Positions 10,161-21,413 of a stretch of 64,000 bases of DNA are shown here, in pieces. Within the stretch, counting starts at the first letter, position 1; every line of letters starts with the position of its first letter. The notes beneath the pieces were generated by a model. That model did not search any database. It worked only from the letters and a program-made list of their open reading frames with translations, and was not told the origin of the DNA. Where the stretch lies: assembly GCA_963556695.1 (NCBI GenBank), contig CAUWAG010000012.1, forward strand, positions 3,844,001-3,908,000. The letters are read 5' to 3'. The stretch comes from Anthostomella pinea (taxonomy: Eukaryota; Ascomycota; Sordariomycetes; Xylariales; Xylariaceae). The translations under genes were made by a program, and so were the position numbers.

Positions 10161-11356
10161 TCTGAACCTTCGATTGAAAGGGGGTCGACTCTACAAAGGG
10201 CAAGAAGGAGGGGGACGTGGGTTGAGAGGGGACGAGGGGGGGACGAGAGGGGACTAGGGGGGACGAGAGGAGACAATGAGTGGTGGTGCTTATGGGTCCG
10301 GCTAGGCTAGCTTTATGTGGGCCAGAAACCTACGTCAAGTCATCTTGCTTCTCCCACCCCGGTCACTGGTAGGCACACCCCACCCTCTTTCTGGGTGATC
10401 ACCACCAGATTAGTGACTTCTATGGCCTCTGATTCGTTCATATACAGTGCCCTCGGTGTAGCTAGCTACCTTTCCTACTACATGAACATCTTAGCGACAG
10501 GGATTAAAACTATGTTTTCTTATACCTGTTTTAATAGCTATAAACCAACTATATGAATATATCCGCATATTGATAGAGGCCGTGGCCAGTGGTTCAAGAG
10601 ACCTATTCCCATCATGCCGAATTAGGTATCGACATCGAACAAGATGCGCGTTCTTACGCGACCGACCGTGACTCAGGTTTGGTGTCAGTGTGAGCTGAAT
10701 CGGGAAAGGTGCCTTCTGAACTTCGTTCAATCCAACATTATCCACATCCTGGCCAATTGTGGCAGATGCAGTCTAACGCACCACAATGGGCTAGTAATTC
10801 CCGGACAAGCAGGGTGTAGGGAAATGATCTACAGGGTGTGGGGGAATGGTTCTTCAGAGCGCGAACGGACCAGAGTTAGTAAGCATACTTGTTTTCCGGC
10901 CTCCGTATGGGGGTGTGGGAATGAATCCCCAGGCATGTTCTGGAAAGACTGTCATGCAAGGACCGACCCCCAACCATGATGATTCGTATTAACCTCATAA
11001 CCTTGTGCCTTTGTGGTAGCGGAACCAGAACGGAGATCTATCACAAGTCTTGGCTGGGATGATCTGTATTCTAGTTGGTGCTTGGTTCTGTTCGGATGGG
11101 ATACCTAAATTACAGTGGGTTGGTACCAGTTACCTAGGGCAGCCATCCTAGGTAACCTTATCGTAGAACGCCCTGGATGACAGGAGATCCGATAAGGTAC
11201 TGGTGGCTGGATCCAGTGGCTGGGATCTACAACCCTCCCGCTTTACACTACATTGGACCTGCAAAGTTATTTTCCACAAGGGCCATTGTTCGCTCAAACT
11301 CATTCTTTAATAGTCCCAGTAAAGCGCACTCTTCTCTTCTGGCACCCAGGAACGCC
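10161..11356. other. Intergenic sequence with one dispersed repeat copy
   Basis: No supported gene. A G-rich purine tract lies at 10179-10273 (plus strand). Positions 10997-11110 resemble 32868-32975 (see the repeat entries). A perfect 10-bp inverted repeat, GTTACCTAGG with CCTAGGTAAC, sits at 11129-11156. Confidence 0.4.
10997..11156 (+). repeat. Dispersed repeat copy A with terminal hairpin
   Basis: This copy shares stretches such as TGTGCCTTTGTGGTAGCGG and GTCTGTATTCT-like blocks, in the same order, with positions 32868-32975. The 8-nt-loop hairpin at 11129-11156 may mark its end. Boundaries and class are unknown. Confidence 0.45.
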
Positions 11357-12091
11357 ATGCCCAGCTCACAGCATGCTGGAGGACCACCCCAGCTCCTTTT
11401 TTGGCAGGTGAACGTCCCGACAGACCAAAGATCCGGTCAGTGTCCAGACTTCTTGTTGGACATATCAGATAAAGACCGGGGCATTCTGTCAACAAGGGAC
11501 GAGGATTACCGGCACACCTCGTGGCAAGAGGTAAAGGAAATCATTGGTCCGTTGTATCTTTACTTTCACCTCGATTGCACTGTACCTGCTGATATCCTGA
11601 AATTAGTTCAAAACGATATCGGCAATTTTTGCCGCGTCCTGAGTGACCTATGACGCTATTTAAAGTTCAAGTTTAATATCAAAAAGACTCATAATTTAAT
11701 GCTAAATTATATGAAGCAGAAGCGCCTTTATTGGCCCTCTATCATGCTGTCGGAAGATACTCCGTTCAGCAACCTGTCTGACTACAAGATTCTCTGGAAC
11801 GACTGGCCCTACGGTATCGATATAGACATAACGTATCTAGTTGTCTGGACCAAATTTGAGATGGGCTCCCCCTCTGAGGACATATCGTCATCTGTCCGCG
11901 CTGACATCGAGAAAAGAAGGATCATCTGGTTCAAGAACTGGGCGAGTCTAAAGTCGGTTGATGGTATTGAGCATTTTTATGTAATGCTTTATGAGGCAAC
12001 TAAGGATTTCATTGACCGGTTTACTCAGGGTGACTGCGCCCTAGCTGAGAAATTACAAGGCCACGGTACTATAGTATCAGATGTATCTTGA
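11357..12091 (+). pseudogene. DUF3605-family gene interrupted by a single TGA
   Basis: One frame runs from ATG 11357 to TGA 12091 (245 codons) with a single internal stop, TGA at 11651-11653. The flanking codons read …RVLSDL-stop-RYLKFKFN…, where relatives have Arg, so CGA to TGA is the simplest lesion. The C-terminal half contains YKILWNDWPYGIDIDITYL, VVWTKFEM, WFKNWASLKSVDGIEHFYVM and FTQGD, the pattern of the fungal DUF3605 family. Members are often named after N-acetylglucosamine-induced protein 1; the biochemical role is not established. Apart from the stop the gene looks well preserved, so loss is recent or the stop is polymorphic. Confidence 0.8.
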
Positions 12092-12440
12092 GCCTCACTG
12101 GTTTAGGATTTATATCTTTGTACAGATAACAGTGCATCTTTGGATATATATCTAATAAAAAAGGTGGTTATAAAGACGAAACAAAATAAGAAACTGATTT
12201 CACATATAAATATCTTTGGCATGCAGTTCAATTCAATAATATATAAAGCTATACTATACATATATGAAAGCCACTGATTATACCCTCCTAGAAAATCATT
12301 TTATATATTGCCATTATAAACAGAGCTTATCATGCAAGTGATTTAAGTCTGTTCACTGTAGTCAACCAAGAAATACCGTGTTATCCAAGTCTTTACTTTA
12401 AAATTCATCATAACCCAAGGTCATACCGCCGCAACAACGG
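12092..12440. other. AT-rich spacer
   Basis: This AT-rich stretch lies after the DUF3605 reading frame. It shows many TATATA-like runs but no gene or delimited repeat that I can support. Confidence 0.4.
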
Positions 12441-12546
12441 GGATGGGCTCGTGAGCGGGACTGACTGTACTTATTATCTTGATACCTCCACAACCCTGCG
12501 ATGCAGAGGCTCTGGGAGGCGTGGTTTGCACTACTGAGGAGCAATC

Positions 12547-12840
12547 CCCCACGTTAAATACAAAACAAACATACAAACATACTTTAAAATTCTGTCTTTG
12601 CAATGATCCTTTAGCCTCAGCCGCAAAATACGCAAATTTCTCTGTCTCTGTGCCCCATATCCGTAGCGCAGCCTTAGCAACCGCAATCCAATGGAATTCC
12701 GATGCCATCTTGTCCAGCTCCTCATAGATCCAGCCCAGATTCCTGTGCGCGTAAATAGCCACAATGCCTAGGTCCGTTCCAAGTATGCGGTAGCTCCGGC
12801 GTAACACCTCGTTGAATTTATGGATGGCTTGCTCGTGTAA
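12547..12840 (-). pseudogene. Coding-like exon, possibly helical-repeat (TPR-like)
   Basis: The minus strand encodes an open stretch (AIYAHRNLGWIYEELDKM, FHWIAVAKAALRIWG) that looks like paired amphipathic helices. It is bounded upstream by a plausible acceptor (…TATACCAG) and downstream by a GTATGT donor near 12572. No start exon or clear C-terminal exon was found, so it is probably a remnant. The TPR suggestion rests on residue pattern only. Confidence 0.3.
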
Positions 12841-13185
12841 TTTCTGGTATAGATAGATGGTCGTATGTGATTATGTTTGGTTTGGAGATAGTATATATCA
12901 CGTAGTTGAGCAGAGTTGATTTCTGTGTTTGAGGCACATTCGAGTCTTGAGACCGGTGCAAGGAAACAATACCAACGCATCGACGATGAACAGACGGATG
13001 CCCAAGGAGTCTAGAGAAAGTGAACTTCTGATCATATGGATATAAGTCCTGCGGGTAACTCACTTCCTGCACCCGATCTACTGCCGAGCGAGTGCGGTCT
13101 CTACGATGCGATGCCTGGCTGTTCAACCGACGCGAAATCCCAGGGGCCACACGGGGTCTGATGGGGCCAGACTGACTGTTGGGTA

Positions 13186-14535
13186 AACTGGGTGGACAAA
13201 AGTCTCCGCCCGACCCACCACAATCTCCTTCAGATCAAAACAACGTGTCAATCACCCTTCGACTTCACCACTCTCTCAACACCGCAATTGATAATGGATT
13301 TATGATCTTTTGGGGACGAATTAAGCGGTAATTGCGTCGCTAACGGCAAATTCACTTCAGAAGCTCGCTCGGCAATCGTGGCGGTGCAAATCAACGGCAG
13401 AACGCATAGGGATGTTGCAACTGCATTTAAAACGAAGCGCCTAAAAACCATCTCCGATATTATTACTAACTTTAAGGCCACTTCTATACCAAAATCTGCC
13501 CCAAGGAGCGGTTGCCCACCCGTTTTGAATAGTCGTGAATGCGCTCATGTGATTGAAAAGGCGAGAGAGCTCCCTAGGGCGACGTGGCAGAAGATTCGAA
13601 ACGAAGCCTGCGTTTCGTGCTCTCCCAAGACTATCAAGAGGATATGTCACACACACGGCCTCCAGAAGTGGCGCACAGCAAAGCGAATCAAGCTCACAGA
13701 TAAGGACGCTCAGAAGAGGATCGCTTTTGCCAATTATTATAGTACACTAGAGCGCCTGGAGGAATTGTTGCGAGCTATGTTCTCAGACAAATATACGGTC
13801 CAAAACTCATCTGATAATCCAGGCGATTGGGCCATCCAATTCTCTTCAGAGCGGTACCGTTATGATCTCGTGAACGAGACGGATCACGGCAAATTTTGTA
13901 TTTCGATAATGGTGTGGTCTATGATCTGGCTACGCGGCGGAGAAGGAGGACTAGGCAAATTGGTCTTCTGCCCACTCAATCCGGATGCTCCGCGCGGAGG
14001 AGTATCCGCAGAGTCATACAAATGGGTTCTTGAGGAAGGCCTGCTTCTGTTCTACGAGGCTGGAGATCCTTTTGTTCAAGATAACGCGAAAATTCACCTC
14101 ACTGGCGGTGTTCCGGAGTGGATAGAGGAGCACGGCATCCACTGTATCGACTGGCCTCCTCACAGCCCCGATATGAACCTAATCGAGCACGTTTGGCGAC
14201 TTCTGAAGAAGAACATACGTGAATTTGAGCCTGAATTTTCTGAATTGAAGGATAATATCCCCCATTATCGCTACGCACACGAGTTAATTGAACAGGCGTG
14301 GTCAGAGATCGATCCGGAGCAGGTTCGGGCCTTGATGGAGTCACTGGAGGACCGAATAGCTGCAGTGAGGCGCGCCGGTGGTGGGTATACACACTATTGA
14401 CTTAGTTATTAAATAAAATTTATTTGAGAATTCTATCACCAGAATTGGATGCGTTATGGTTCAATTGAGTTGGAGGGTATAGTAGATGGAAGGGGTAAAA
14501 TTGGGGATCGGGCGGAGACTTTTGTCCACGCATTG
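13186..14535 (+). mobile_element. Tc1/mariner element, complete with TIRs and TA duplication
   Basis: The 1350-bp element is bounded by TA at 13184-13185 and 14536-14537. Left and right ends share GTGGACAAAAGTCTCCGCCC (13192-13211, and its complement ending at 14529). The outermost six bases are only partly matched (AACTGG on the left, CAATGC on the right). It contains one transposase frame. TIR identity and the near-open reading frame suggest fairly recent insertion. Confidence 0.9.
13378..14400 (+). CDS. Tc1/mariner transposase (DD34E)
   Basis: This is a cut-and-paste transposase of the Tc1/mariner (IS630) superfamily. The N-terminal part (EARSAIVAVQINGRTHRDVA) looks like a helix-turn-helix that binds the TIRs. 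The catalytic region shows a first acidic motif MFSDKYTVQNSS, a second FVQDNAKIH, and E in PDMNLIEHVW, with 34 residues between the last two, giving DD34E. The frame is open to TGA at 14400 but has no ATG: in-frame sequence extends upstream to a TGA at 13303, and the position given starts at GTG. An ATG at 13302 lies in another frame, so the true start may have been lost by a small indel. Confidence 0.85.
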   Translation: MAVQINGRTHRDVATAFKTKRLKTISDIITNFKATSIPKSAPRSGCPPVLNSRECAHVIEKARELPRATWQKIRNEACVSCSPKTIKRICHTHGLQKWRTAKRIKLTDKDAQKRIAFANYYSTLERLEELLRAMFSDKYTVQNSSDNPGDWAIQFSSERYRYDLVNETDHGKFCISIMVWSMIWLRGGEGGLGKLVFCPLNPDAPRGGVSAESYKWVLEEGLLLFYEAGDPFVQDNAKIHLTGGVPEWIEEHGIHCIDWPPHSPDMNLIEHVWRLLKKNIREFEPEFSELKDNIPHYRYAHELIEQAWSEIDPEQVRALMESLEDRIAAVRRAGGGYTHY

Positions 14536-14537
14536 TA

Positions 14538-15490
14538 CCGAAAGGCACAGAACCAGGCAAGAACCGACGTGGGTATCATTCCTCGGCAGTGAAACTTGTA
14601 CTTCCTGTCGCCCAACCTGACTCCGCCCCTGCCAAGACGTCACTGGCCTGGAGGACCCTCGAGCCCGAGAGCCGCAAGATACAGGCCGCCACAGTCTAAG
14701 CTCAGTGCACGTCAACGGGCTGGGCATCTTCTGCGCTCCGTCGCCGTGGGCGAGCGCACGACCTCGCAGCTGATCCCCAGCCAAGCCGCCGACAAATCCT
14801 CAGCGGCATCGTCCCCGGCGACGAGGAGTTCGTGCAGCGCGACTTCGGGCTCGTTGTTAATGACCGCAAGAAAACGACTGCCTCTCTACGCACATTGGCG
14901 TGCAGCCCGCCAGATGTTCCGCGGGTTTTCCCGTTGTTCTTCCGCGGTATGCGAGGAGATAGGCGCGGAATAAACACTCCGTCCCATGCACCGCAGCGAG
15001 GTCATCATGCTCCTGTGCCCGTGCCTACCGATGGAGAGCTCACACGTCTGCGGGTCCATAATCCGCTCGAGCGTGACCAGGGCGTACATATTAATGACTA
15101 GCAGGCCGCGTGGTGTGTGCTCATGCTGAGGGGCGTGACGTGGGCGATGTCGGCGTATAAGAAGGAAGGGGTCGAGGGCGAGCCAGTGCCGTCTTCGCTG
15201 TGTGGAATCAAGACGCTTGTTTGGATTACGTAGGAAGGTAGATAGTATAAAGTAGAGACAACTGCATTCAAAAGCTAGATACCCCCGAAGTCGCCAATAC
15301 GTGGATCGGAATATATAAATATCCCTTTCTGAACCCGCCTCGTCGGTTCGTGGACAGTGAACGCTTCACACGACACACTAGTGGCTAACACGATTTGTGG
15401 CAGGATATTGTCTGTCTACGGAATCAGCTACTCCTCTATATTTCTCGCTACCTTCCCTTTTTGCTGTCGTCACCACCCATCCATCACCAG
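14538..15490. other. GC-rich region without supported gene
   Basis: Overlapping open frames on both strands at 14596-15101 reflect high GC rather than a recognisable protein. A frame around 14800-14950 (SGIVPGDEEFVQRDFGLVV) looks coding-like, but I could not place it in a family. Confidence 0.3.
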
Positions 15491-15500
15491 GTTTGTCACA

Positions 15501-15715
15501 ATGTCTTCGTCGCCGGGCACTGCCCGCTTTCCGCTACCGCCCGGACCTCGCGGTCTTTTATTCAACGGACGTGCCATTATCCAATCTCGCATAAACCATG
15601 CTAAGACGTACATCAACTCAAGATCCAGGCCTGCCCACGGGAACCCATAGGGGTTACTCTCGTCGACCAGAGTGCCGTCGTATTTGACCGGCCGGCACCA
15701 GCTGGTATGTTGTCA
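15501..15715 (+). pseudogene. Cytochrome P450 N-terminal scrap
   Basis: From ATG 15501 the frame gives FPLPPGPRGLLFNGRAI, the proline-rich hinge that follows the membrane anchor of microsomal P450s. After a frame change it gives TLVDQSAVVFDRPAPAG, like the segment about 60 residues further on in such enzymes. The frame then stops, and no heme-binding FxxGxRxCxG region is present nearby. It is a short truncated relic. Confidence 0.4.
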
Positions 15716-15789
15716 ACAGCAATATCCCCCTTTGCGCATGCGGGAAGGGGAATATGGTCTTTTACTCACTGTCGTCGAACATGACCTCC

Positions 15790-15812
15790 GTGAGTGAGTG
15801 AGTGAGTGAGTA
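15790..15812 (+). repeat. (GTGA)n microsatellite
   Basis: About five tandem GTGA units follow the P450 scrap. Confidence 0.8.
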
Positions 15813-16868
15813 GGCCGCCGAATAACGGGTTATGAGACCGCGTATCCGCAGCACGGTAGCCAAAGACCAAGAGATGTGACTGTGATTTTTACGGCATTAA
15901 CCAAGCCCAATTGAGTGATAATTCCACCTGTAACCTGTAACCAAGTACATGACAGCCGACATGCGCCCACACTATCCTTCCCTCATCCCTTGAAGTTAGT
16001 TTCATGATTCCCCTGTATGCTATTCACAGGCTGTTTATCACGATGATGACCATCATCGAGCGGGCTATAATCTTCGCGTGCTATGTTCGCCGCAGATAGG
16101 TTCCCTTCGTTCCTTCAAAGCTCGTCTGACTATCGAGGTCGTTTCTCCGTGGTGATTCCCACAGTTGAAGAAAGGAAGACTGGACGTTGCTGTCCAACAA
16201 CCCGAAGATTGTGTTCGCTATGTAGCACAACCACCACTCAAGGCTACCGCAGTATCAACAGAACTCCCAGCATAAAAGTAATAGCCGCCAAACCAAGCAC
16301 AGGATACCCTGATGAGAAGCGGGGACAAATGTGCCACACGCCCACAAGCCGAGATCCCTTTACGGTCTTCCATGCACGATGGGCTGGCAAGCGATGACAG
16401 TCGATGGTAAGCTAGCCAAGGCGAAGAGCGCAGAGAATGGGAAGGGACTGTTGAATGTTGGGCAATACAGTCAACCAGGATGACATAGGGCTAGATGATC
16501 AATTCGAGAATGGGTCACCGAGGCTCTTTCTTAACTGGCAGTGGCTCCAGTAACTTCTCACAGGATGGATATAGAAACGATTCATGTTCGAGGAATATCA
16601 CGTACGACACGTCCATACCTGCTCGAAGAATCAGCCCTTATGCTCTTCAGTTAGCGCAGAAGAAACGCCGTCATCTTGCTTGTATTGCTATGGTACAGTG
16701 TACAGTGATATGCTCGCTTCCGCTATTCGGCTCTGCTTGGAACCGCGGTCAGAGCTTTCTCAATTATGCCTCCTCGGAGAAACTCGCCGCAAGAGAGCCT
16801 CTTCCCAGCGACGGCTCCCAGACATCCATCCACCTGCGGAATGGGAGATAACAGTATTGACCTCGAGT
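15813..16868. other. Intergenic, downstream of RPT3
   Basis: I see no supported gene. The right part is expected to hold the RPT3 3' untranslated region. Confidence 0.4.
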
Positions 16869-18240
16869 TTATTTGTAGAAATCAAACTTGTTCTCATCGC
16901 TCGTCGCCTTGACCTGGCTGGAGTAAGCATCCTCCAGATCGACCTGGATGATGTTATACCGGTTCTTGCGGACAGCCCGGAGGCCAGCCTCTTGCATAAT
17001 GGCGGCAATGACAGCACCACTCAAGGGGTCATTCCGCACGATCAGACTGTCCAGGTCGACCTCGGGCGCCAAGCTCATCTTGCTCGCAATGGTGGAGAAG
17101 ATGAGACGTCTTTCTCTGCGGTCACGCAGGTTGGGGAACTCAATCTTTCGGTCCAATCGACCAGGTCGCAAAAGAGCGGGATCCAGGGTGTCGGCTCTGT
17201 TCGTGGCCATAATGACCTTCACGTTGGCAGTCTGGTCAAAACCATCCATCTGGTTGAGCAGTTCCAGCAGGATACGCTGCACCTCTCGATCGGCACCGGT
17301 CTGGGCATCAAATCGCTTGGTGGCAATGGCGTCGATCTCATCGATGAAGATGATAGCTGGGGAGTTCTCTCGGGCCATGCGGAAAACATCTCGAACCATG
17401 CGCGGGCCCTCACCGAGATACTTCTGAACGAATTCGGAGCCTACCACGCGGATGAAGTTGGCGGTTGTCGAGTTGGCCACGGCCTTGACCAACATGGTCT
17501 TTCCGGTTCCTGGAGGACCATACAGCAGGACACCGCGCGGCGGGTCGATACCGATTTGCTTGTAGAGGTCGAAGTGGGTCAAAGGTAGCTCGACAGCCTC
17601 GCGGATCTCTTGCTTCTGCATGTCCAGTCCTCCAACCTCGGCGTACGTCACGTCGGGCTTCTCATCGGCGCCTAGCATAGCAATGGACGAGTCGGCCTCG
17701 GGAGGCAGTATGTCGACGAGTGCATTGGAGTGGCGGTGGAGGGCAACTGAGGAGGAAGGCTTGAGCTGCTCGCGGTCGAGAGTGGACAGGATGCGCACGA
17801 CATAGTTGGAGCCTGTACTTGATTGCACGATTCCGGTGCTGGAGCTAGTCAGACGCGAATCACAGGGAAGACGGATGCGGAGCTTACTTTTGGTCGATAG
17901 CTTCCATAAACTGACCGATGACCAAGGGCACACTCTGAATCCGCTTGATCTCCTCCTGGGCGCGGACGAGTTCGCGCTTCAGGCTCCTGATGTACTGTGT
18001 CAGAATGGGTCGCCCGTATCGAGAATGGGTGCCCAGGGCTTACCTCTGCTCGTCCTTGATGTACTCCTCCTGCAGCTGGATGTACTCCAGATGGCCTTGT
18101 AGCTTTTTTAATGTGGCATACTCGTCTCCTCCCTGTGATGGAATGCCCTCGATGGCCTCGATGCTAGAGATGGTGGACGGGTTGGGCTTGTTGTGCGGCG
18201 CCACGGTGTTGGCCGGGTTATCTACCATAACATCACCCAT
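16869..18240 (-). CDS. RPT3: 26S proteasome regulatory ATPase subunit Rpt3
   Basis: This AAA+ ATPase of the 19S base unfolds ubiquitinated substrates and opens the 20S gate. Three exons, 18240-18044, 17986-17888 and 17844-16869, give 423 aa, with introns of 57 nt and 43 nt. The N-terminus carries the coiled-coil stretch [16 protein letters not shown] ([13 protein letters not shown]), then the OB region. The Walker A motif GPPGTGKT, Walker [19 protein letters not shown] and the second region of homology [21 protein letters not shown] are intact. The C-terminus KFDFYK is an HbYX-type tail (FYK) typical of Rpt3 and used for docking into the 20S alpha ring. Length and sequence match the highly conserved family; I see no lesion. 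Confidence 0.97.
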
Positions 18241-20493
18241 CTTTGCTCGTTTGCTTCGGAAGGTACGTCTGAAGAGAATGCAGTATTGCGCTGGCGTTTA
18301 GAGAATACGGTCGCTCGGGTGTATGCGTGCGGTCCTTGGGTGAGGTGGTCGTCGTTACGCTTGTGATTGGAGCAGGTGTCGGGTGTAGAAGATTGAGGAA
18401 TGGTCGATTACATGTGCAGCCAGGCAGCTCGGAGCTCAGCAGCAGATCCCCAAGCGCCACAGCGCCAAGAGCAGTCGCCAGCCTTGCAGCCTTCAGACCT
18501 GAGCCAGACCCGATTCAGCTTAGGCCCGGGGCAGAAGCAAGGCCGCTGAGTTCTTCCGGACATGCAAAACGCTTGGACCACCACCAGCGTCGATGTCTTA
18601 CTACTCAGCACCTGCATGCAGGTGGTCACTTCAACTTGACGCTCTAATGATCTACGACAACTGCTGGCTACGAACCGCCCGGAAATGCAGGGCAAACCCT
18701 CGTATTCTGTACAACGACGCACACGATGCACACCTCAGCTGCGCAGTGCAGGCGACCCGGTTCAATAATCCAATGGGAATACCCAGTGTCCGGCAGCTGC
18801 TGATCGAACCCGGGGTCCCTGCCCAATCAATCCCGCGGGCGACCTCATCTGCGACGTCGCCCGGCTGGTATTGAAGGCAGACAGACTTCTTGACGCATGG
18901 ATCCAACTATAGCCGGGGGTGAACCGACAAGTTGCTGCGATGGGATCATAGTACCAGCATTGCGCTTCCGAGCTATAGCTACCTGGCTGTTCTTCGTTTC
19001 CCGGTGGAGCCTAAAGGCTGTGTTCTTCGTACCGGGCAGCGGAAGGAGTCTGAACCACAACGACGGTATGGGAAGACTTCGACTGACAGAGTCGATCTCA
19101 AGCCCCAGCGGCTTCACCCGCACCCCTCTCGGTCTGTTCTGTTTCCCCTGCAGCTGGAACGGCCTGGATGACTGGACGCACCGAAGCTATAGGAGTCTCG
19201 ATACAATTCTTTGTCGACCTGCATGCTATAAGCTCCGCATCGAACCGTGTCCATTTCTTCAGTGGTAAAACCCTCCAGCACCGCATATTCGTGAGGCAAG
19301 CACCGATGCTGTGTTTAGCGACGGACATATTCTTATCGCTTACGCAAGAATTGGTAAGGGACACCCACTGCATACCTCGACCAATCTGGTTGAGTGATTG
19401 AGAGATTGTTTCTACCACCGGCCGCGATTGTACCAGATGATGAAAGCCTGTCGCCAGGGTAGGCCCGGGAGTGTATCGTTGCTAACGGCAATGCTCATGG
19501 GATGGGGTGAGTCTAGTTGAAGGAAATGGAAAACGGTAAAAAAGATAAAAGGACAAGTAGCCTCCGTCTAGGCTCGAACCCGCCTCGTCCCGGGAATGGG
19601 ATTCGACAAAAAGAAAGGCTCCTAATGGACTTGGGCTGTAAATTTGTGGTCTAGCACTACAGCAACCTCCGGAAAATGTGGTGGTTTTCCTCAAGCACAC
19701 TGGTTAAACCAGTCCGCCAGATAAGATTGTACAAGGAATTCCTTGCAGGCTTGCATTGAATCTTTCTGGTGCGTTGGAAATTCTGCTCATATTCCGCCTT
19801 ATATCCCCCCACCCCAGGAGGCTCAGCCGCATCCAAGTGACTTACTTCGTTGTCGGCGCCGTGGGTTGCACACTGGCGGACGCCAAATACATGCCGACCA
19901 GGAGCGAGCCAATTTTGGGCAGTGCATCGTTGATGATAGTCTGCTAATTTTTACGTCCCAGCCAAGGAACAAGCGCATGATCCTAACACACTGGACCCCG
20001 GCTTGCGCTCGCAGACGAGAGTCTCAAGTCAACCAGTTCTACGATGTTCAGTGGAGTTGAAAGGCCCGGGAAGGTCTTCAGCTATCACTTGGGGGCTTTC
20101 ATTGCGCCTTTCATATTTGGATTTCACCGCGAGGTGTCCTCGCTCAGTCAATCACACCATCTTGGACTATTCAAGGAAATCAGTAAGTCGCTGCACCAGC
20201 ACGAGATATGGAGCGGCGTTACTTATATACTCTGAGCAGCGTGGTCGCCACAATACTCCTCCTGTCCACCGCAGCCTGGCAGACAATTGTCCATTAGCCA
20301 GGGAAACCATAAGCCCATCTTTCAACGAGTAGCTAAAAGGCCTCCAACTCAAAGTCGGTTGTTACCCTCAATCACGCCATTGCCCAGCCCATGCTGCTGG
20401 TATCAGGCTCCAGGCACGAGCACGAGGAGGTCGAGCTGCCCTTGCGGCGCCAATGATGTGTCCCAACCGATACACTAGCCAGCTCGCCCAGGT
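18241..20493. other. Long intergenic region, no supported gene
   Basis: It contains the RPT3 promoter. The short frames on both strands show no recognisable domain. A frame at 20044-20235 (VFSYHLGAFIAPFIFGFH) is mildly coding-like. A tRNA-like GGTTCGAGCC on the minus strand near 19575 does not fold into a cloverleaf by eye. Confidence 0.35.
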
Positions 20494-21413
20494 TCACCAC
20501 CACTTGACTAGAATTGCAATGTTCTTATGTATTTCCAGCGCGTTCACAGCCGACCAGTACTTTAATCCCAGCATGAGTACGACAACACACGCCAGCGTCA
20601 GACCCGCGACGCCAGCAGGGTCCCGGACGCCGGTTCGCAGGAGAACGGCGTTGATCCGGCCGCGGACGAACCACGATGCGCGGCGGTCGACACGCCAGGG
20701 GTCATCAGGCACTGCGGCCTCAGATACCTCTGCCTCGACTTTGGGTGGTGTCCACTGCCTTACCTTTAGGTGTCCCGTCGTCGCTGTCCACAGCCTCGCC
20801 TTTGGTGTCCCGTCGTCTTTGTCCGCCGCCCGGAGGATGTCCAGTACGTTGTTCGCCTGCTCGTAGGTTAGCATCTCTCACGCATCACGACGGACCCAAC
20901 TGCATGTCTCCAGGGCGACTTGCCCTCAGGAGCGGCTCGGGGAACACGACTGGCCCAACTCTGCCACTCGAGGTGAAGGCTGGTTGCCGACATACAGGGC
21001 ACGAGACGCGTCTCCATAAGAGCGCGGTTCTGTTTCTCGGATTGGGTACCCAGGCTGTGGCCCATTCTAGCAGGCACTGGTACACTCCTGTTAGTTTCTC
21101 TTCTTGCGCTTTCGGACGGCAGCCATCTCCTACCCAAAGAAAACTTCGCATAAGTTGGCTATGTGATAGGGTAATAGCGTACCTTGGAGCAGAAGGTATG
21201 CTTGCAGTCCACCAGCGTGACGGGGTTGTCCAAGATCTCGAGGCAGATCGGGCACGCGCATTCTTCTCGCAGGGCCTGCACGGCTTCGGTCGATGACATG
21301 GCCGGCTGGCTGTCTGATGCGGCGACTTCACGACTTCGCTCCGTCGGGGCTCTGGACCCGAGGTTCGTGCGTGGTAGGAAATACAGTATGTCGAATCGGT
21401 TTGGGGAATTCAT
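20494..21413 (-). CDS. RING-finger protein with C-terminal membrane segment (putative E3 ligase)
   Basis: Three exons, 21413-21183, 21076-20924 and 20859-20494, give 249 aa. The C3HC4 RING is split by intron 1: exon 1 has CPICLEILDNPVTLVDCKHTFCSK, wherein the next exon begins with the required Cys, and CPVC follows. Intron 1 is 106 nt (GTACGC…TACCAG). Intron 2 (20860-20923, 64 nt) appears to use a GC donor, GCAAGT, with a GCTAAC branch site. The C-terminus has a hydrophobic stretch (GVAGLTLACVVVLMLGL) likely to span a membrane. RING proteins of this kind transfer ubiquitin, but substrate and membrane are unknown. A second ATG at 21299 could serve as an alternative start. Confidence 0.75.

Noticed and set aside
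16584..17588. Long plus-strand ORF (334 codons) opposite RPT3
   Set aside because: It overlaps the strongly conserved RPT3 exon and has no domain of its own.
19565..19690. tRNA-like GGTTCGAGCC on the minus strand near 19575
   Set aside because: I could not pair acceptor, D and anticodon stems around it by eye. tRNAscan-SE would decide.
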